Shown here one piece after another: positions 8,717 to 15,721 of a stretch of DNA of 43,771 nucleotides; the first letter of the stretch is position 1, and each line of letters starts with the position of its first letter. Origin of the DNA: a virus. A program made the position numbers and the translations under genes. The notes below the pieces were generated by a model. The model was given only the letters and a program-made list of their open reading frames with translations. It was not told where the DNA came from and did no database searches. Where the stretch lies: positions 1-43,771 of the IMG/VR virus record IMGVR_UViG_3300025769_000234. The stretch is one strand, 5' to 3'.

Positions 8717-10155
8717 CAGTTGAACTGTGAGGCGTAAACTTCGGAATGGCCCAGCAGGTCGCCAAGACTGCCTTCCGGGTACTCGGGAATGTGGATCTCC
8801 ATGCTCATGTCGCGGTTCCACATGAACATTGCCGCATAGCGCAGGCAGTCAAGGGCGTGATCGCTGCATGTCGGGTCAGGCCGTTCCTTGACGGGTGAGC
8901 CGTCACGGCTTCGAGCCCAGACATAGCTCGGGATCTCCTCTTCCATGCACGACGGCTTTTTTGCGTCGGTGCGGGCTTTGTCGATCAGCAATTGGCTGCC
9001 TCGACAAACATAGATGCGGGGACCGTGATCCGCTTTACTCAAACCCCATCGCACCATGTCAATGCCGGTGCGGATGGCGTTCTTAGCCTTCCGGGCGATA
9101 CGGTTGCCGTCACGGCCCCGCGCTGATCCAAGGCGGTCATTGAACACCCGGATGTACTCGGGCTCGCTGGGGTCGCAAACCAGCGCAGACAGCGGGTAGT
9201 CCTCGTTGGCCTCAAGGACTTGCTCGGCCCACCAGTCCATCGTCTCGCCGGTCTTGTAGATCTCCAGGACTCGGTACATGCGGTCGTCGTTGACCCCCCA
9301 TACCTGCAAGCAACCGGGGTGCCGCAGGCCTTTGTCGTACGCTCCGAAGTACCATTTGGGCTCGGGCATGTCTTCGGGGTCAATGACGTGGATCGAAGGG
9401 TCCCAGTCCTCGTAGATCGTGCCTTCTTCGCTGGCCCACTTGCCCTCGTACAGGTTTGCGCGGCGCGCGCCAGTCAACTTGGACAGGATGCCAAGCACAT
9501 ACGACTCGCCGTTTTTTGTCCACGAACCGCGCTTGTGGTCAAAATAAGCGGGGTTGTCTTCGTGGCGCGACAGCAGGCGAATGCGCTTGTCCTGCTTGTG
9601 GCGATCCGGCACCTGCCGAAAGCCTTGGGGGAAGTGCGTGTTCAGCCAATGGAACTCGCCCGCGGGGTTGGTGTCAGCCACCCGCATTTGCCACGGCATC
9701 TTGAAGTTACGGTTCGCGCGAGCGAGCCATTCCCAAGTGTCCGCCGTAATCTCGCGTGCCTCGAAGACGCAGATCACATCGTACTGCGTCGAGAATGTCT
9801 TGGCAGGCTTGTCAAGACCGCCGACCACAACGTGGGAACCGTTGGGGTAGTGGTAGTTTTGCCGCGTGTTGCGGCTGCTGGTGCCGTGGATCGCGGGGTG
9901 CCCGTCCCACAGGACTTCTTGCTCCCACTCGACAAGCACGGATTCAGTCAGGGACTCTCGCGTTTGGCGCAGCATCAGCACGCGAATGCCCGCGTACTTC
10001 TCACAGAGGTAGTTGATCCACTCCAGCAGAGCGCGTGACTTGCCTGTACCGGCGGGCCCTTCAAGCAGAAGCTCGTTGGGCTGCAAGCTCCATAGCTCGC
10101 GCGCCGCGCCATACGGCGTGTACTCATGGACAATCTCTGTGGTTTGCTCGCTCAT
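8716..10155 (-). CDS. terL: Terminase large subunit
   Basis: This 479-residue DNA-packaging motor has an N-terminal ATPase with Walker A GPAGTGKS (about residues 34-41) and a Walker B-like strand VICVFEA (about 125-131). A C-terminal nuclease-like part follows, with acidic residues in FGAYDKG (about 260), SALVCDP and a late CSDHALDCLRYA motif typical of terminases. It cuts concatemeric DNA and drives it into the procapsid through the portal next door. The start lies in an ATGA overlap with the gene ending at 10152, and the stop overlaps the portal start. The length is normal for the family. The packaging mode (cos, pac or terminal repeat) cannot be told from the sequence. Confidence 0.95.
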   Translation of the reverse strand: MSEQTTEIVHEYTPYGAARELWSLQPNELLLEGPAGTGKSRALLEWINYLCEKYAGIRVLMLRQTRESLTESVLVEWEQEVLWDGHPAIHGTSSRNTRQNYHYPNGSHVVVGGLDKPAKTFSTQYDVICVFEAREITADTWEWLARANRNFKMPWQMRVADTNPAGEFHWLNTHFPQGFRQVPDRHKQDKRIRLLSRHEDNPAYFDHKRGSWTKNGESYVLGILSKLTGARRANLYEGKWASEEGTIYEDWDPSIHVIDPEDMPEPKWYFGAYDKGLRHPGCLQVWGVNDDRMYRVLEIYKTGETMDWWAEQVLEANEDYPLSALVCDPSEPEYIRVFNDRLGSARGRDGNRIARKAKNAIRTGIDMVRWGLSKADHGPRIYVCRGSQLLIDKARTDAKKPSCMEEEIPSYVWARSRDGSPVKERPDPTCSDHALDCLRYAAMFMWNRDMSMEIHIPEYPEGSLGDLLGHSEVYASQFN

Positions 10156-10610
10156 AGAGACAGAAGACTCTCCACATAGAACTGCTCGGCCCAGCGGATC
10201 TTGCCGTACCCAGCAGTGGTTGCGTCCAGCATGAACTCGATCTGGTAGCGGTGTCCAGCTTCAAAGGGAAAGCTGTCCACGCCGCTGGTCCCGCCGTTAT
10301 TGGCAAGCTGAAAGATGAAGTTGTACCCCTCGTCGTCGATCCCGTTCCAGTAACCGTCGCTGGTCAAGCTCGACGAGTCCGTGGCCGTCAGCAGAATCGT
10401 GTCAATAGCCGTCTTGTTGAACGACTTGGACAAGACCTCGCGCCCGTTCTGACCCGTGCCCAGGCTGGGCTTAGTCATGTCGTAGACGCGCACCTGGAAT
10501 GCGTCGTCGCCCGCGTTGATGTCGGCCCGCGACACAATCACATTGTCGGGCCGCAGCAAGCGTGACACGAACCAGATGTCGTTGCCTTCGGGTACGGATG
10601 AGGTCTTCAT
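10152..10610 (-). CDS. Unknown 152-residue protein upstream of terL
   Basis: I do not recognise the family. The protein (MKTSSVPEGNDIWFVSRLLR near the start) looks beta-rich and soluble, with motifs such as AFQVRVYDMTKP and GYNFIFQLANNGG that recall a jelly-roll or fibre-like domain. It is coupled by ATGA at both ends. Its place before the terminase suggests a minor virion protein, but no direct sign of function is visible. Confidence 0.75.
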   Translation of the reverse strand: MKTSSVPEGNDIWFVSRLLRPDNVIVSRADINAGDDAFQVRVYDMTKPSLGTGQNGREVLSKSFNKTAIDTILLTATDSSSLTSDGYWNGIDDEGYNFIFQLANNGGTSGVDSFPFEAGHRYQIEFMLDATTAGYGKIRWAEQFYVESLLSL

Positions 10611-10933
10611 GTGATCGAGGTGGTGGCCCCATTGCTGGGGCCACCGTTTGTCAGGCCGCCAATGCTGCTAAACGCAACAACCGCTCTAGCGGACACCCCC
10701 GCACAGCTACTACTTGCCTCTCCTCGCACAGAAGCTGTTGCCGATGACCGTCGGCCAACCGCCGCCTTCCCAACTCGCGTCGCCCCCCCATATCGAGACT
10801 GCGCGATTCGGCGGCGCGAAGGCACGCTGGCGGTCAGTCGCATTTGCGGCACCGACTGCCCAACACGGTGATGCGCAACGCTCATTACGCGGGAGTGCTG
10901 AGCATTGTTCGACTTGAATGCGGAATCAGCCAT
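10607..10933 (-). CDS. Low-complexity Ser/Arg/Ala/Gly protein (108 aa), function unknown
   Basis: A basic 108-residue frame rich in Ser, Ala, Arg and Gly with no recognisable domain. It is kept as a gene because its stop forms an exact ATGA overlap with the next gene at 10607-10610 and it fills the only gap in the operon. No good Shine-Dalgarno is visible. It may be disordered and bind nucleic acid. The low complexity leaves real doubt. Confidence 0.5.
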   Translation of the reverse strand: MADSAFKSNNAQHSRVMSVAHHRVGQSVPQMRLTASVPSRRRIAQSRYGGATRVGKAAVGRRSSATASVRGEASSSCAGVSARAVVAFSSIGGLTNGGPSNGATTSIT

Positions 10934-10957
10934 CGGCCCGGATGGTGAGGCCTAGCC

Positions 10958-11101
10958 TCACTTCTTGCGAGCGGCCTTTTTGCGCTGTTGCAGGCGCGCA
11001 GCAGCCGCGCGGCCAGACATTTTCTTGCCAGCGCCGCCAGCCATCATCTTGGCGCCCATTTTGCCGGCGACCTTCTTGGTGGCCTTCTTCTTGCCGTACA
11101 T
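10958..11101 (-). CDS. Tiny Lys/Ala-rich histone-H1-like protein (47 aa)
   Basis: A 47-codon gene, ATG at 11101 and TGA at 10958-10960. The product is almost only Lys, Ala, Gly, Arg and Met, beginning MYGKKKATKKVAGKMGAK and ending QQRKKAARKK. The start overlaps the upstream stop as TGATG. The composition is like the tail of histone H1 or small DNA-condensing proteins, so nucleic-acid binding is likely but not shown. Confidence 0.7.
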   Translation of the reverse strand: MYGKKKATKKVAGKMGAKMMAGGAGKKMSGRAAAARLQQRKKAARKK

Positions 11102-11475
11102 CAGTTTTCCTCGTTAGGGGTTTTGAGAACACCGACCGGGGTGGTCGGCGTGGGTTGCTCGAACAACTGGTTGAACCGATAAAGCGACGGAGTGTCGTCC
11201 GGGCGCATCATCATTTGGGTGGCCTTCTCTTGCAGCTGGCGCATCTGGTCCAGAGGCATGAAGTTCTTGGAGTCAGCGGGCTTGACGCTGCCGCCGCCCT
11301 GCTGGCCCCCGTAAGGCCCCCTGCCTCGCTGGGCTTGAGCGCTGACCAGCGCCTGCATTACAGGGGCCTGGCCCTCGTACAACGAGTTGGCGATGTTGAA
11401 GCCGGGTCCAAAGAAGCCGCCAAGGCCAAAGAGCCCGCCCTGGGTGCCGCTAAGGATGTTGCCAACGTTGTACAT
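11101..11475 (-). CDS. Gly/Gln-rich unknown protein (124 aa)
   Basis: A 124-residue protein with a hydrophobic Gly/Phe-rich N-terminus (GGLFGLGGFFGPGFNIANSL), a Gly/Gln-rich middle, then a helical, Met/Gln-rich part (LDQMRQLQEKATQMMM). It has no clear signal peptide. It starts 5 nt after the stop at 11481 and is coupled downstream. The family is not recognised. The hydrophobic head followed by helices is compatible with a minor virion or membrane-active protein. Confidence 0.7.
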   Translation of the reverse strand: MYNVGNILSGTQGGLFGLGGFFGPGFNIANSLYEGQAPVMQALVSAQAQRGRGPYGGQQGGGSVKPADSKNFMPLDQMRQLQEKATQMMMRPDDTPSLYRFNQLFEQPTPTTPVGVLKTPNEEN

Positions 11476-11480
11476 CGAGG

Positions 11481-11630
11481 TTATCGCCGCCTCTTGGGCT
11501 TGGCCGTTTTTGCGGAATCACGAAAGGCCTTGTCGGTGGGGGCGCCCTTCTCGCCCTTCTTGCGCATCTTTGCCCCGCGCTTCCGCTTGGCGTTGATGTT
11601 GGCGTACAGGCCCTGCTTAGGCTTCGGCAT
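11481..11630 (-). CDS. Conserved tiny basic phage protein (49 aa)
   Basis: The product starts MPKPKQGLYANINAKRKRG and contains KGAPTDKAFRDSAKTAK. The pattern 'GLYANI.AKRKR ... KGAPT..AF..SAKTAK' is, from memory, common in small hypothetical proteins of many phage packaging and head operons. The ATG at 11630 overlaps the previous gene by 14 nt. The function is unknown; the strong positive charge suggests nucleic-acid or capsid-interior contact. Confidence 0.8.
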   Translation of the reverse strand: MPKPKQGLYANINAKRKRGAKMRKKGEKGAPTDKAFRDSAKTAKPKRRR

Positions 11631-11943
11631 CTTGCTCCGGCTCCTCAATCTGGACGAGGCGAGGCTCCGCAAAGCCGTAGCGCTTGATGTGGTGTTCCGT
11701 TTCCACGACAGCCTTCTTTACGACGGCGCCGTCGATGCGGTCCCAGATCATCTCCAGCACCTTGTGATCGCCCATCCGCGCCTTGTGAACCATGCCCATG
11801 ATGATCTGCTCAAGGTACTCGGGGTTCTCCTTGAGGTAGCGCCGTAGGGCAGCGCCCAGGCTGGGGCCCCGGGTGTGCAGCTTGAGGCCTTTGTCCAACT
11901 CGGCTCCCGCTTTCGCCAGGCTCTGCTTGCGTGCCGCGCCCAT
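11617..11943 (-). CDS. Probable terminase small subunit / DUF5681-like DNA-packaging protein
   Basis: A 108-residue helical protein. Its centre (ALRRYLKENPEYLEQIIMGM, then ARMGDHKVLEMIWDRIDGAV) follows the pattern of short phage proteins that hold a 'A..GD.rAle.iwdRldGk' motif and often serve as, or sit beside, small terminase subunits. It lies upstream of the large terminase in the same operon. Small terminases recognise phage DNA and start packaging. Identity as the small subunit is an inference, since no helix-turn-helix is evident. The start directly follows the upstream stop (TGAATG). Confidence 0.6.
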   Translation of the reverse strand: MGAARKQSLAKAGAELDKGLKLHTRGPSLGAALRRYLKENPEYLEQIIMGMVHKARMGDHKVLEMIWDRIDGAVVKKAVVETEHHIKRYGFAEPRLVQIEEPEQDAEA

Positions 11944-12255
11944 TCAGTCCGCCTGGCCGTAGTTGCGCTTGGAGAGCATCCCGCCGGTCTTCTTGCGGGG
12001 CTTTGCCTTGAGCAGGTCGGTACTGCCCCGGGTGTATCTCTTGCTGCCCTGCGACTTGGCGGACGCCGGTTTTTCTTGGCTCAGGACCGAGCGCTTAGTG
12101 CGCACGGCGTTCATGCGCTTCGGCTCCTCTTTCGGCACCGGCTTAGAGGCGCGTTTTTGGCGGGCCACCCGCGCAGCGGCGCCGCCGTAAGAGCCAAGGC
12201 CGGGGATTAGGAAACCCCTGCCGCCAACAGTCCCGTCTTGCCTAGACTTCGGCAT
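11944..12255 (-). CDS. Basic unknown protein (103 aa)
   Basis: A Lys/Arg/Ser-rich 103-residue protein with a Gly-rich N-terminus (GGRGFLIPGLGSYGGAAARV) and a disordered-looking basic remainder. The family is not recognised. It overlaps the upstream gene by 14 nt and abuts the next start. With its neighbours it makes a cluster of very basic small proteins before the terminase. Confidence 0.65.
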   Translation of the reverse strand: MPKSRQDGTVGGRGFLIPGLGSYGGAAARVARQKRASKPVPKEEPKRMNAVRTKRSVLSQEKPASAKSQGSKRYTRGSTDLLKAKPRKKTGGMLSKRNYGQAD

Positions 12256-12490
12256 CTTCGTCTTCCATCAGCCGAGGCTCAGAGTCCAACTCGATGACCG
12301 GCACCTCAATGACTTGAGGCTCCGGCTCCGGCTCAGGTTCAGCCTCCGCCTGCTCAGCATATGCTGCGGCGATGTCAGCACCAGCAACTAGATCGTCAAT
12401 GATTTGGGCGATCTCCGCCGCGCGAGCCGCCTTCCAGGCGCGTCGATGGGTCCGGCGCCGAGGGCGCGGGCCGTTCGGGTCAATGTCCAT
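12242..12490 (-). CDS. First gene of late operon: bipolar Arg-rich/Glu-rich protein (82 aa)
   Basis: The N-terminal third is Arg-rich (RPRRRTHRRAWKAARAAE), the middle is a short helix, and the C-terminus is acidic with an EPEPEPEP run ending MEDEDAEV. Such a charge-split protein may bind both DNA and a basic partner, of which several follow it. The family is not recognised. It is the first gene after the divergent control region, so it marks the start of the long late unit. Confidence 0.65.
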   Translation of the reverse strand: MDIDPNGPRPRRRTHRRAWKAARAAEIAQIIDDLVAGADIAAAYAEQAEAEPEPEPEPQVIEVPVIELDSEPRLMEDEDAEV

Positions 12491-12503
12491 GACTCAGAGC
12501 TTG

Positions 12504-12545
12504 CCAAACCTGGGCAGCACATGCTAGGGTGCCTGGGCGGTTTGG
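12504..12545. promoter_or_regulatory. Inverted repeat in the divergent region between late operon and plus-strand block
   Basis: CCAAACC (12504-12510) is matched by GGTTTGG (12539-12545), with a nested GGCA/TGCC pair. It lies between the minus gene starting at 12490 and the plus gene at 12571, so it is a good candidate operator for one or both units. A weak plus-strand promoter can be drawn (TTGCCA at 12501, TAGGGT at 12525, 18-nt spacer). No good minus-strand promoter was seen, although the whole late operon should start here. Confidence 0.4.
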
Positions 12546-12570
12546 GGGGGTTCTTCCTCTGCCTCTGCTT

Positions 12571-12873
12571 ATGAGTAGTTACCAGAAGGAGCAACGGACA
12601 GCTTCTCTGATGCGCAGGCTTTACGGTCTGTGGGTCGGGCGCAGCCTAGATGACTCGCGCCACTACCAAGCCGGTAGCCTCTACTCGCCGCACATCCTGA
12701 CCTCTGAGGGCGAAGACCTCCCCAGGCAGTCCCTACGGGGCCTGGTAGACCGTGGATGGGTCCAGATGGTCAAGGAGCCGCACGGACCCGGAAAGCCGCC
12801 ACACGGCCTCCTGAGCCTGACTGACGAAGGCCGAGAAGTCGTCCTCGCTCTGCGCGCAGCAGAGAGTGACTGA
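12571..12873 (+). CDS. Winged-helix-like small regulator
   Basis: A 100-residue protein starting MSSYQKEQRTASLMRRLYGL. The second half reads as a winged helix: LPRQSLRGLVDRGWVQMV (recognition-helix-like), then a turn with HGPGKPPHG and GLLSLTDEGREVV (wing and helix), the pattern of MarR/PadR-type proteins. It would bind DNA, perhaps at the divergent region just upstream. The ATG at 12571 is chosen over an earlier start because the earlier residues are low-complexity and lie in the control region. No clear Shine-Dalgarno is seen. Confidence 0.65.
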   Translation: MSSYQKEQRTASLMRRLYGLWVGRSLDDSRHYQAGSLYSPHILTSEGEDLPRQSLRGLVDRGWVQMVKEPHGPGKPPHGLLSLTDEGREVVLALRAAESD

Positions 12874-13294
12874 GACGCACCGGACCAGGGGTTAGGCCCG
12901 TGTTGGTGTAAGAGGGGCAAGCTGTAATAGCAGCTTGTGAGCTCTCTTGCTCTTCGTGCGCCCCAGCCGTGCTGAGCATAAGCATAGCGTGGGGAAAGTA
13001 ATGTAAGCGGCTTGTATGGGAACCCGTGACTCGGGGCGACGCATGGGGGGGAGTGTATGGGTACCCACGCGCGCCAAATTCGGGATGGTGGGTGGGGGGG
13101 TACACCTGGTCAGCACCTGCATTGGGTCGCGCGTGCGAGCATACAAAGGCCAGAAAACATCGCGGGCGCCTGTGTGCGCGTGCGCCTGCCCAGCCCTGTG
13201 CGACAGGCCTGCGGCCCGGAGGGCCAGCCTAGGGTGGAGGCCCGGCACTCTGCTGAGGCCCCGCTTGAAAACCCCGTGCCCCCGGAGGCGCACC
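12874..13294. other. 421-bp non-coding control region with repeats
   Basis: No convincing gene lies here on either strand. It holds a 7-bp inverted repeat CAAGCTG-taatag-CAGCTTG (about 12919-12938), a 13-bp direct repeat TGTATGGG-N-ACCC at 13013-13025 and 13054-13066 (41-bp spacing, one difference) whose second copy includes the palindrome TGGGTACCCA, and a G-run tract at 13082-13100 that fits the G-quadruplex rule. It lies upstream of the gene at 13295 and could be its promoter/leader, an origin, or both. Confidence 0.55.
13284..13288 (+). promoter_or_regulatory. Shine-Dalgarno of the orphan Ala-rich gene
   Basis: GGAGG lies 6 nt before the ATG at 13295. It decides this start against longer upstream open frames. 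Confidence 0.8.
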
Positions 13295-13834
13295 ATGACG
13301 AACGACACCATCACCCTCACGCAAGAGCAACTCCAGTCCATCATCGCGCAGGGGATCGCGCAGGCCCTCGCGAAGGCCGCCGTGCCCGCGCCCGCGCCGG
13401 AGGCCGTTGCTGCGGCGCCTATCATCGCGCAGGAGGCTGGGCCCGATGCTGCGGCATTGCTTCGCGATATCGTGAAGGCCACGGCGGGCTTCGAGGATAT
13501 CGCGGGTCGCACGCTCGCGAACCCTGACAAGACTTGGGCGCGACGCCTCACCGGGCGCGTGTCCAAGGCGGGCAAGCCCTACGGCGGCTTCCTGCCCTTG
13601 CTCGATCGGGCGAGCGCGTTGCTGCACCACAAAACGGCGGGCTCGCTTGTTGCGAAGGCCAAGGCTGCGGGCGATGCGCGCGATGCGAGCGCGTTGGCGG
13701 CCGTCGGCATTGCGGTGGGCAAGGCCATCCTGACGCGTTCCGATGATGCGAACGCGCTTGCGGCCGCCGCGCAAGCTCGCTGCACCTCGTGGACCGATGC
13801 GCACTCCAAGGCGCTCGCCACGATGATCGGTTGA
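13295..13834 (+). CDS. Orphan Ala-rich helical protein (179 aa) with its own terminator
   Basis: The protein starts MTNDTITLTQEQLQSIIAQG. An N-terminal helix rich in Gln/Ala is followed by an Ala/Pro linker (AAVPAPAPEAV, about residues 28-40) and a long Ala-rich helical domain with KTWARRLTGRVSKAGKPYGG near its centre. It has no membrane segment and the family is not recognised. It stands alone between a long control region and a strong terminator 40 nt after its stop, with the best Shine-Dalgarno of the plus block, so it is probably transcribed separately and well expressed. The short N-terminal helix could serve oligomerisation. Confidence 0.75.
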   Translation: MTNDTITLTQEQLQSIIAQGIAQALAKAAVPAPAPEAVAAAPIIAQEAGPDAAALLRDIVKATAGFEDIAGRTLANPDKTWARRLTGRVSKAGKPYGGFLPLLDRASALLHHKTAGSLVAKAKAAGDARDASALAAVGIAVGKAILTRSDDANALAAAAQARCTSWTDAHSKALATMIG

Positions 13835-13873
13835 CGGCATCGCGGGTCAACCCGCTACAACACGACGCGCGAA

Positions 13874-13911
13874 GGGCGCCCTGGGCTTCGGCCCGGGGCG
13901 CCCTTTTTTTT
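13874..13911 (+). terminator. Strong intrinsic terminator
   Basis: A 13-bp stem (GGGCGCCCTGGGC / GCCCGGGGCGCCC, one G-T pair) with a TTCG loop is followed at once by eight T. It is the clearest terminator in the window and ends the transcript of the gene at 13295. Confidence 0.95.
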
Positions 13912-13925
13912 GTGTCCCGTGAGGC

Positions 13926-14432
13926 TTGCCTATCAACATCCTCACCCTCACCACCACCGTCGAACGCTCGTTCGACCCAACCATCCTCAACATCACCATG
14001 CTGAACTACCCCACCTACGAAAGGTCCATTTCCCCGTTCTTCCTGGTCGGGCTCGATGCCCAGAACCCCGACGGCAACTCCCGCGGCTTGCGCGTTGGCA
14101 TCAGCGCCATCTCCCGCCCGGGCTCGTCTTGGGTGGAGGTTGCCATCGTGATCGGTGGCATCGAGAACCCCGATACGGGCAAGCTCTACGCCAGGCTCAT
14201 CGACCCCTACGACTACGGGTACCGCCGCGACGCCGAACGCGATATGTGGGGCGGCGACAATGTGATGCGCATGTCGTGGAAAGCCTACGGCAATGCGATG
14301 CAGTACCTGACCGAGCATCAGCACGACAGTTGGAGCGGGTCGGCCCGCTACGGCCACAGCGCAATCTCCTGGGTCGCTCGCGTTCTCAGCGAGTGCGCCT
14401 ACACCGAAACCGAGCGCGAAGTGCGCTCCTGA
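13926..14432 (+). CDS. Unknown 168-residue protein (start uncertain)
   Basis: The family is not recognised. A TTG at 13926 gives 168 residues; the first ATG at 13998 gives 144 and starts MLNYPTYERSISPFFLVGLD. Neither has a good Shine-Dalgarno; I list the longer one. The protein looks like a compact alpha/beta domain (SSWVEVAIVIGGIENPDTGK) with many aromatic residues. It is the first gene after the strong terminator and no clear promoter is visible between them, so transcription must come from read-through or an unrecognised promoter. It begins the cassette that ends with the AAA+/VWA pair. Confidence 0.65.
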   Translation: MPINILTLTTTVERSFDPTILNITMLNYPTYERSISPFFLVGLDAQNPDGNSRGLRVGISAISRPGSSWVEVAIVIGGIENPDTGKLYARLIDPYDYGYRRDAERDMWGGDNVMRMSWKAYGNAMQYLTEHQHDSWSGSARYGHSAISWVARVLSECAYTETEREVRS

Positions 14433-14441
14433 CCTCAACAC

Positions 14442-14825
14442 ATGCTCAACATGACTTCAACACAACACGGACACATGCAAGACAACGGCAACGACTACGC
14501 ACTCTGGTACCGCCAGTTCTCGTACGAGGACTACGCGGACGCCCTCGACAACGGTGCATTGCGCAGCGCGGAGTGGAAGCTCATGGGCTGCGGCACCCTC
14601 ACCGAACTCAACCTGCTCCTGATGGGATATGGGTTTGAGATGCACACCGCTGAGGCCGAGGACGCCTCAGCCATGCCGCGCCGCATCGCCTACATCTGGG
14701 GCGACGACGAGTCGCCCCAGGTCGGGTGGTTGACGCAGCTCTGGTTGCAGCCTCACGGCCTCGACAAGCTGCCCCCTACGCGCTGCTCGTTTCCCGACGA
14801 CCACCCCGCATGGAGCGAGCAATGA
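14442..14825 (+). CDS. Unknown acidic 127-residue protein
   Basis: The family is not recognised. ATG codons at 14442, 14451 and 14475 are all possible; none has a clear Shine-Dalgarno. The protein is acidic and rich in Trp and Tyr (NDYALWYRQFSYEDYADAL; IAYIWGDDESPQVGWLTQLW). The stop overlaps the next start as ATGA at 14822. It is part of the cassette of unknown genes ahead of the AAA+ ATPase. Confidence 0.65.
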   Translation: MLNMTSTQHGHMQDNGNDYALWYRQFSYEDYADALDNGALRSAEWKLMGCGTLTELNLLLMGYGFEMHTAEAEDASAMPRRIAYIWGDDESPQVGWLTQLWLQPHGLDKLPPTRCSFPDDHPAWSEQ

Positions 14826-15055
14826 GCTACCGCAGCAATCGCTACCCCGAGTACATGCGAGCGGGCCTCAGCGCGAAAGCCGTTGAGGCCCGCTCTGCAT
14901 TGCAGGCCAACCCGGCCATCCCCCTCGCCAAGGTCCACGACTTGCTCGATGGCCTTAGCGACATGGAGTTGCGCGCTCTTGCCGTGCAACTCAACGGGAC
15001 GGCACGCATTCGCGTGCAAGCCCACCTTCGTTACCGCAACTACCTTCACGGGTGA
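14822..15055 (+). CDS. Unknown helical 77-residue protein
   Basis: A small helical basic protein (MSYRSNRYPEYMRAGLSAKA at the start, then HDLLDGLSDMELRALAVQL). The family is not recognised. The start forms ATGA with the previous stop, so translation is probably coupled. No motif suggests a function. Confidence 0.65.
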   Translation: MSYRSNRYPEYMRAGLSAKAVEARSALQANPAIPLAKVHDLLDGLSDMELRALAVQLNGTARIRVQAHLRYRNYLHG

Positions 15056-15060
15056 ACAAC

Positions 15061-15720
15061 ATGAGCAACAGCAACAACAACCTTCGTCCTACCCCCCTCA
15101 ACCCCATCGACAGCGACAACGCCATGCCTGAACACGACTTCAACAACCCGCCCAAGGTCCACAAGATCGACCAACCCGATGACTTCACGCTGTTTGCGGG
15201 CTGCGTGATGTCGCAGTTCCTCACCGCCGACAGCGTGGTGCGTTACACCAACAGCCGCGCTGGCGCAGCCTACATGCAGACCATCAACGCGGTGTTCCGC
15301 ATGGTGGACCTGCGCGGCCCGTTCGACGACATCGACAAGCTCATGGGCTTCATGATGCAGAGCCACCTCTTCCATTGCAGCCTGGCTACCTACGAGCGGT
15401 TGCATGAGGTTGCCCGTGCCAACCCTGACGCCAAGGCGTTCGCAAGCCTGCTCAAGCATGTGCCCAAGCCTGGCCCCGAAACCATGACCTACTGGGAAGA
15501 CCTCAGCGATGACCTGTCCGTGTTCTTTGGCACCGAGTGGGTCAATGCGTACGAGCGCAAGCTGTACTTCCTGTGGCGTGACATGGACAGCATCCGCGTC
15601 GTGCTTGACCGCTTCCTGCGGGACAAGCACCAATGCGACCACCTCGACTTCCACCTGACCCGCAGGTATCCCCGCCCCACGGGCAACAACAACGACAACA
15701 CCAGCAACGGGAGCAACTGA
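15061..15720 (+). CDS. Unknown 219-residue helical protein with Asn-rich ends
   Basis: The protein begins MSNSNNNLRPTPLN and ends in an Asn/Ser-rich tail (NNNDNTSNGSN). The body is helical and rich in aromatic and acidic residues (FDDIDKLMGFMMQSHLFHCS; LSVFFGTEWVNAYERKLYFL). A GTG at 15052 overlapping the previous stop would add three residues. The family is not recognised. The gene lies within the tightly spaced cassette, one base before the next ATG. Confidence 0.7.
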   Translation: MSNSNNNLRPTPLNPIDSDNAMPEHDFNNPPKVHKIDQPDDFTLFAGCVMSQFLTADSVVRYTNSRAGAAYMQTINAVFRMVDLRGPFDDIDKLMGFMMQSHLFHCSLATYERLHEVARANPDAKAFASLLKHVPKPGPETMTYWEDLSDDLSVFFGTEWVNAYERKLYFLWRDMDSIRVVLDRFLRDKHQCDHLDFHLTRRYPRPTGNNNDNTSNGSN

Positions 15721-15721
15721 C

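Noticed and set aside
9220-10038. A 272-codon plus-strand frame
   Set aside because: It is antisense to the large terminase, which has clear ATPase motifs and family sequence.
13229-14441. Long minus-strand frames opposite the orphan gene and its neighbour
   Set aside because: They cross the strong plus-strand terminator and have Arg-rich unstructured products; the plus-strand genes have a Shine-Dalgarno and better composition.
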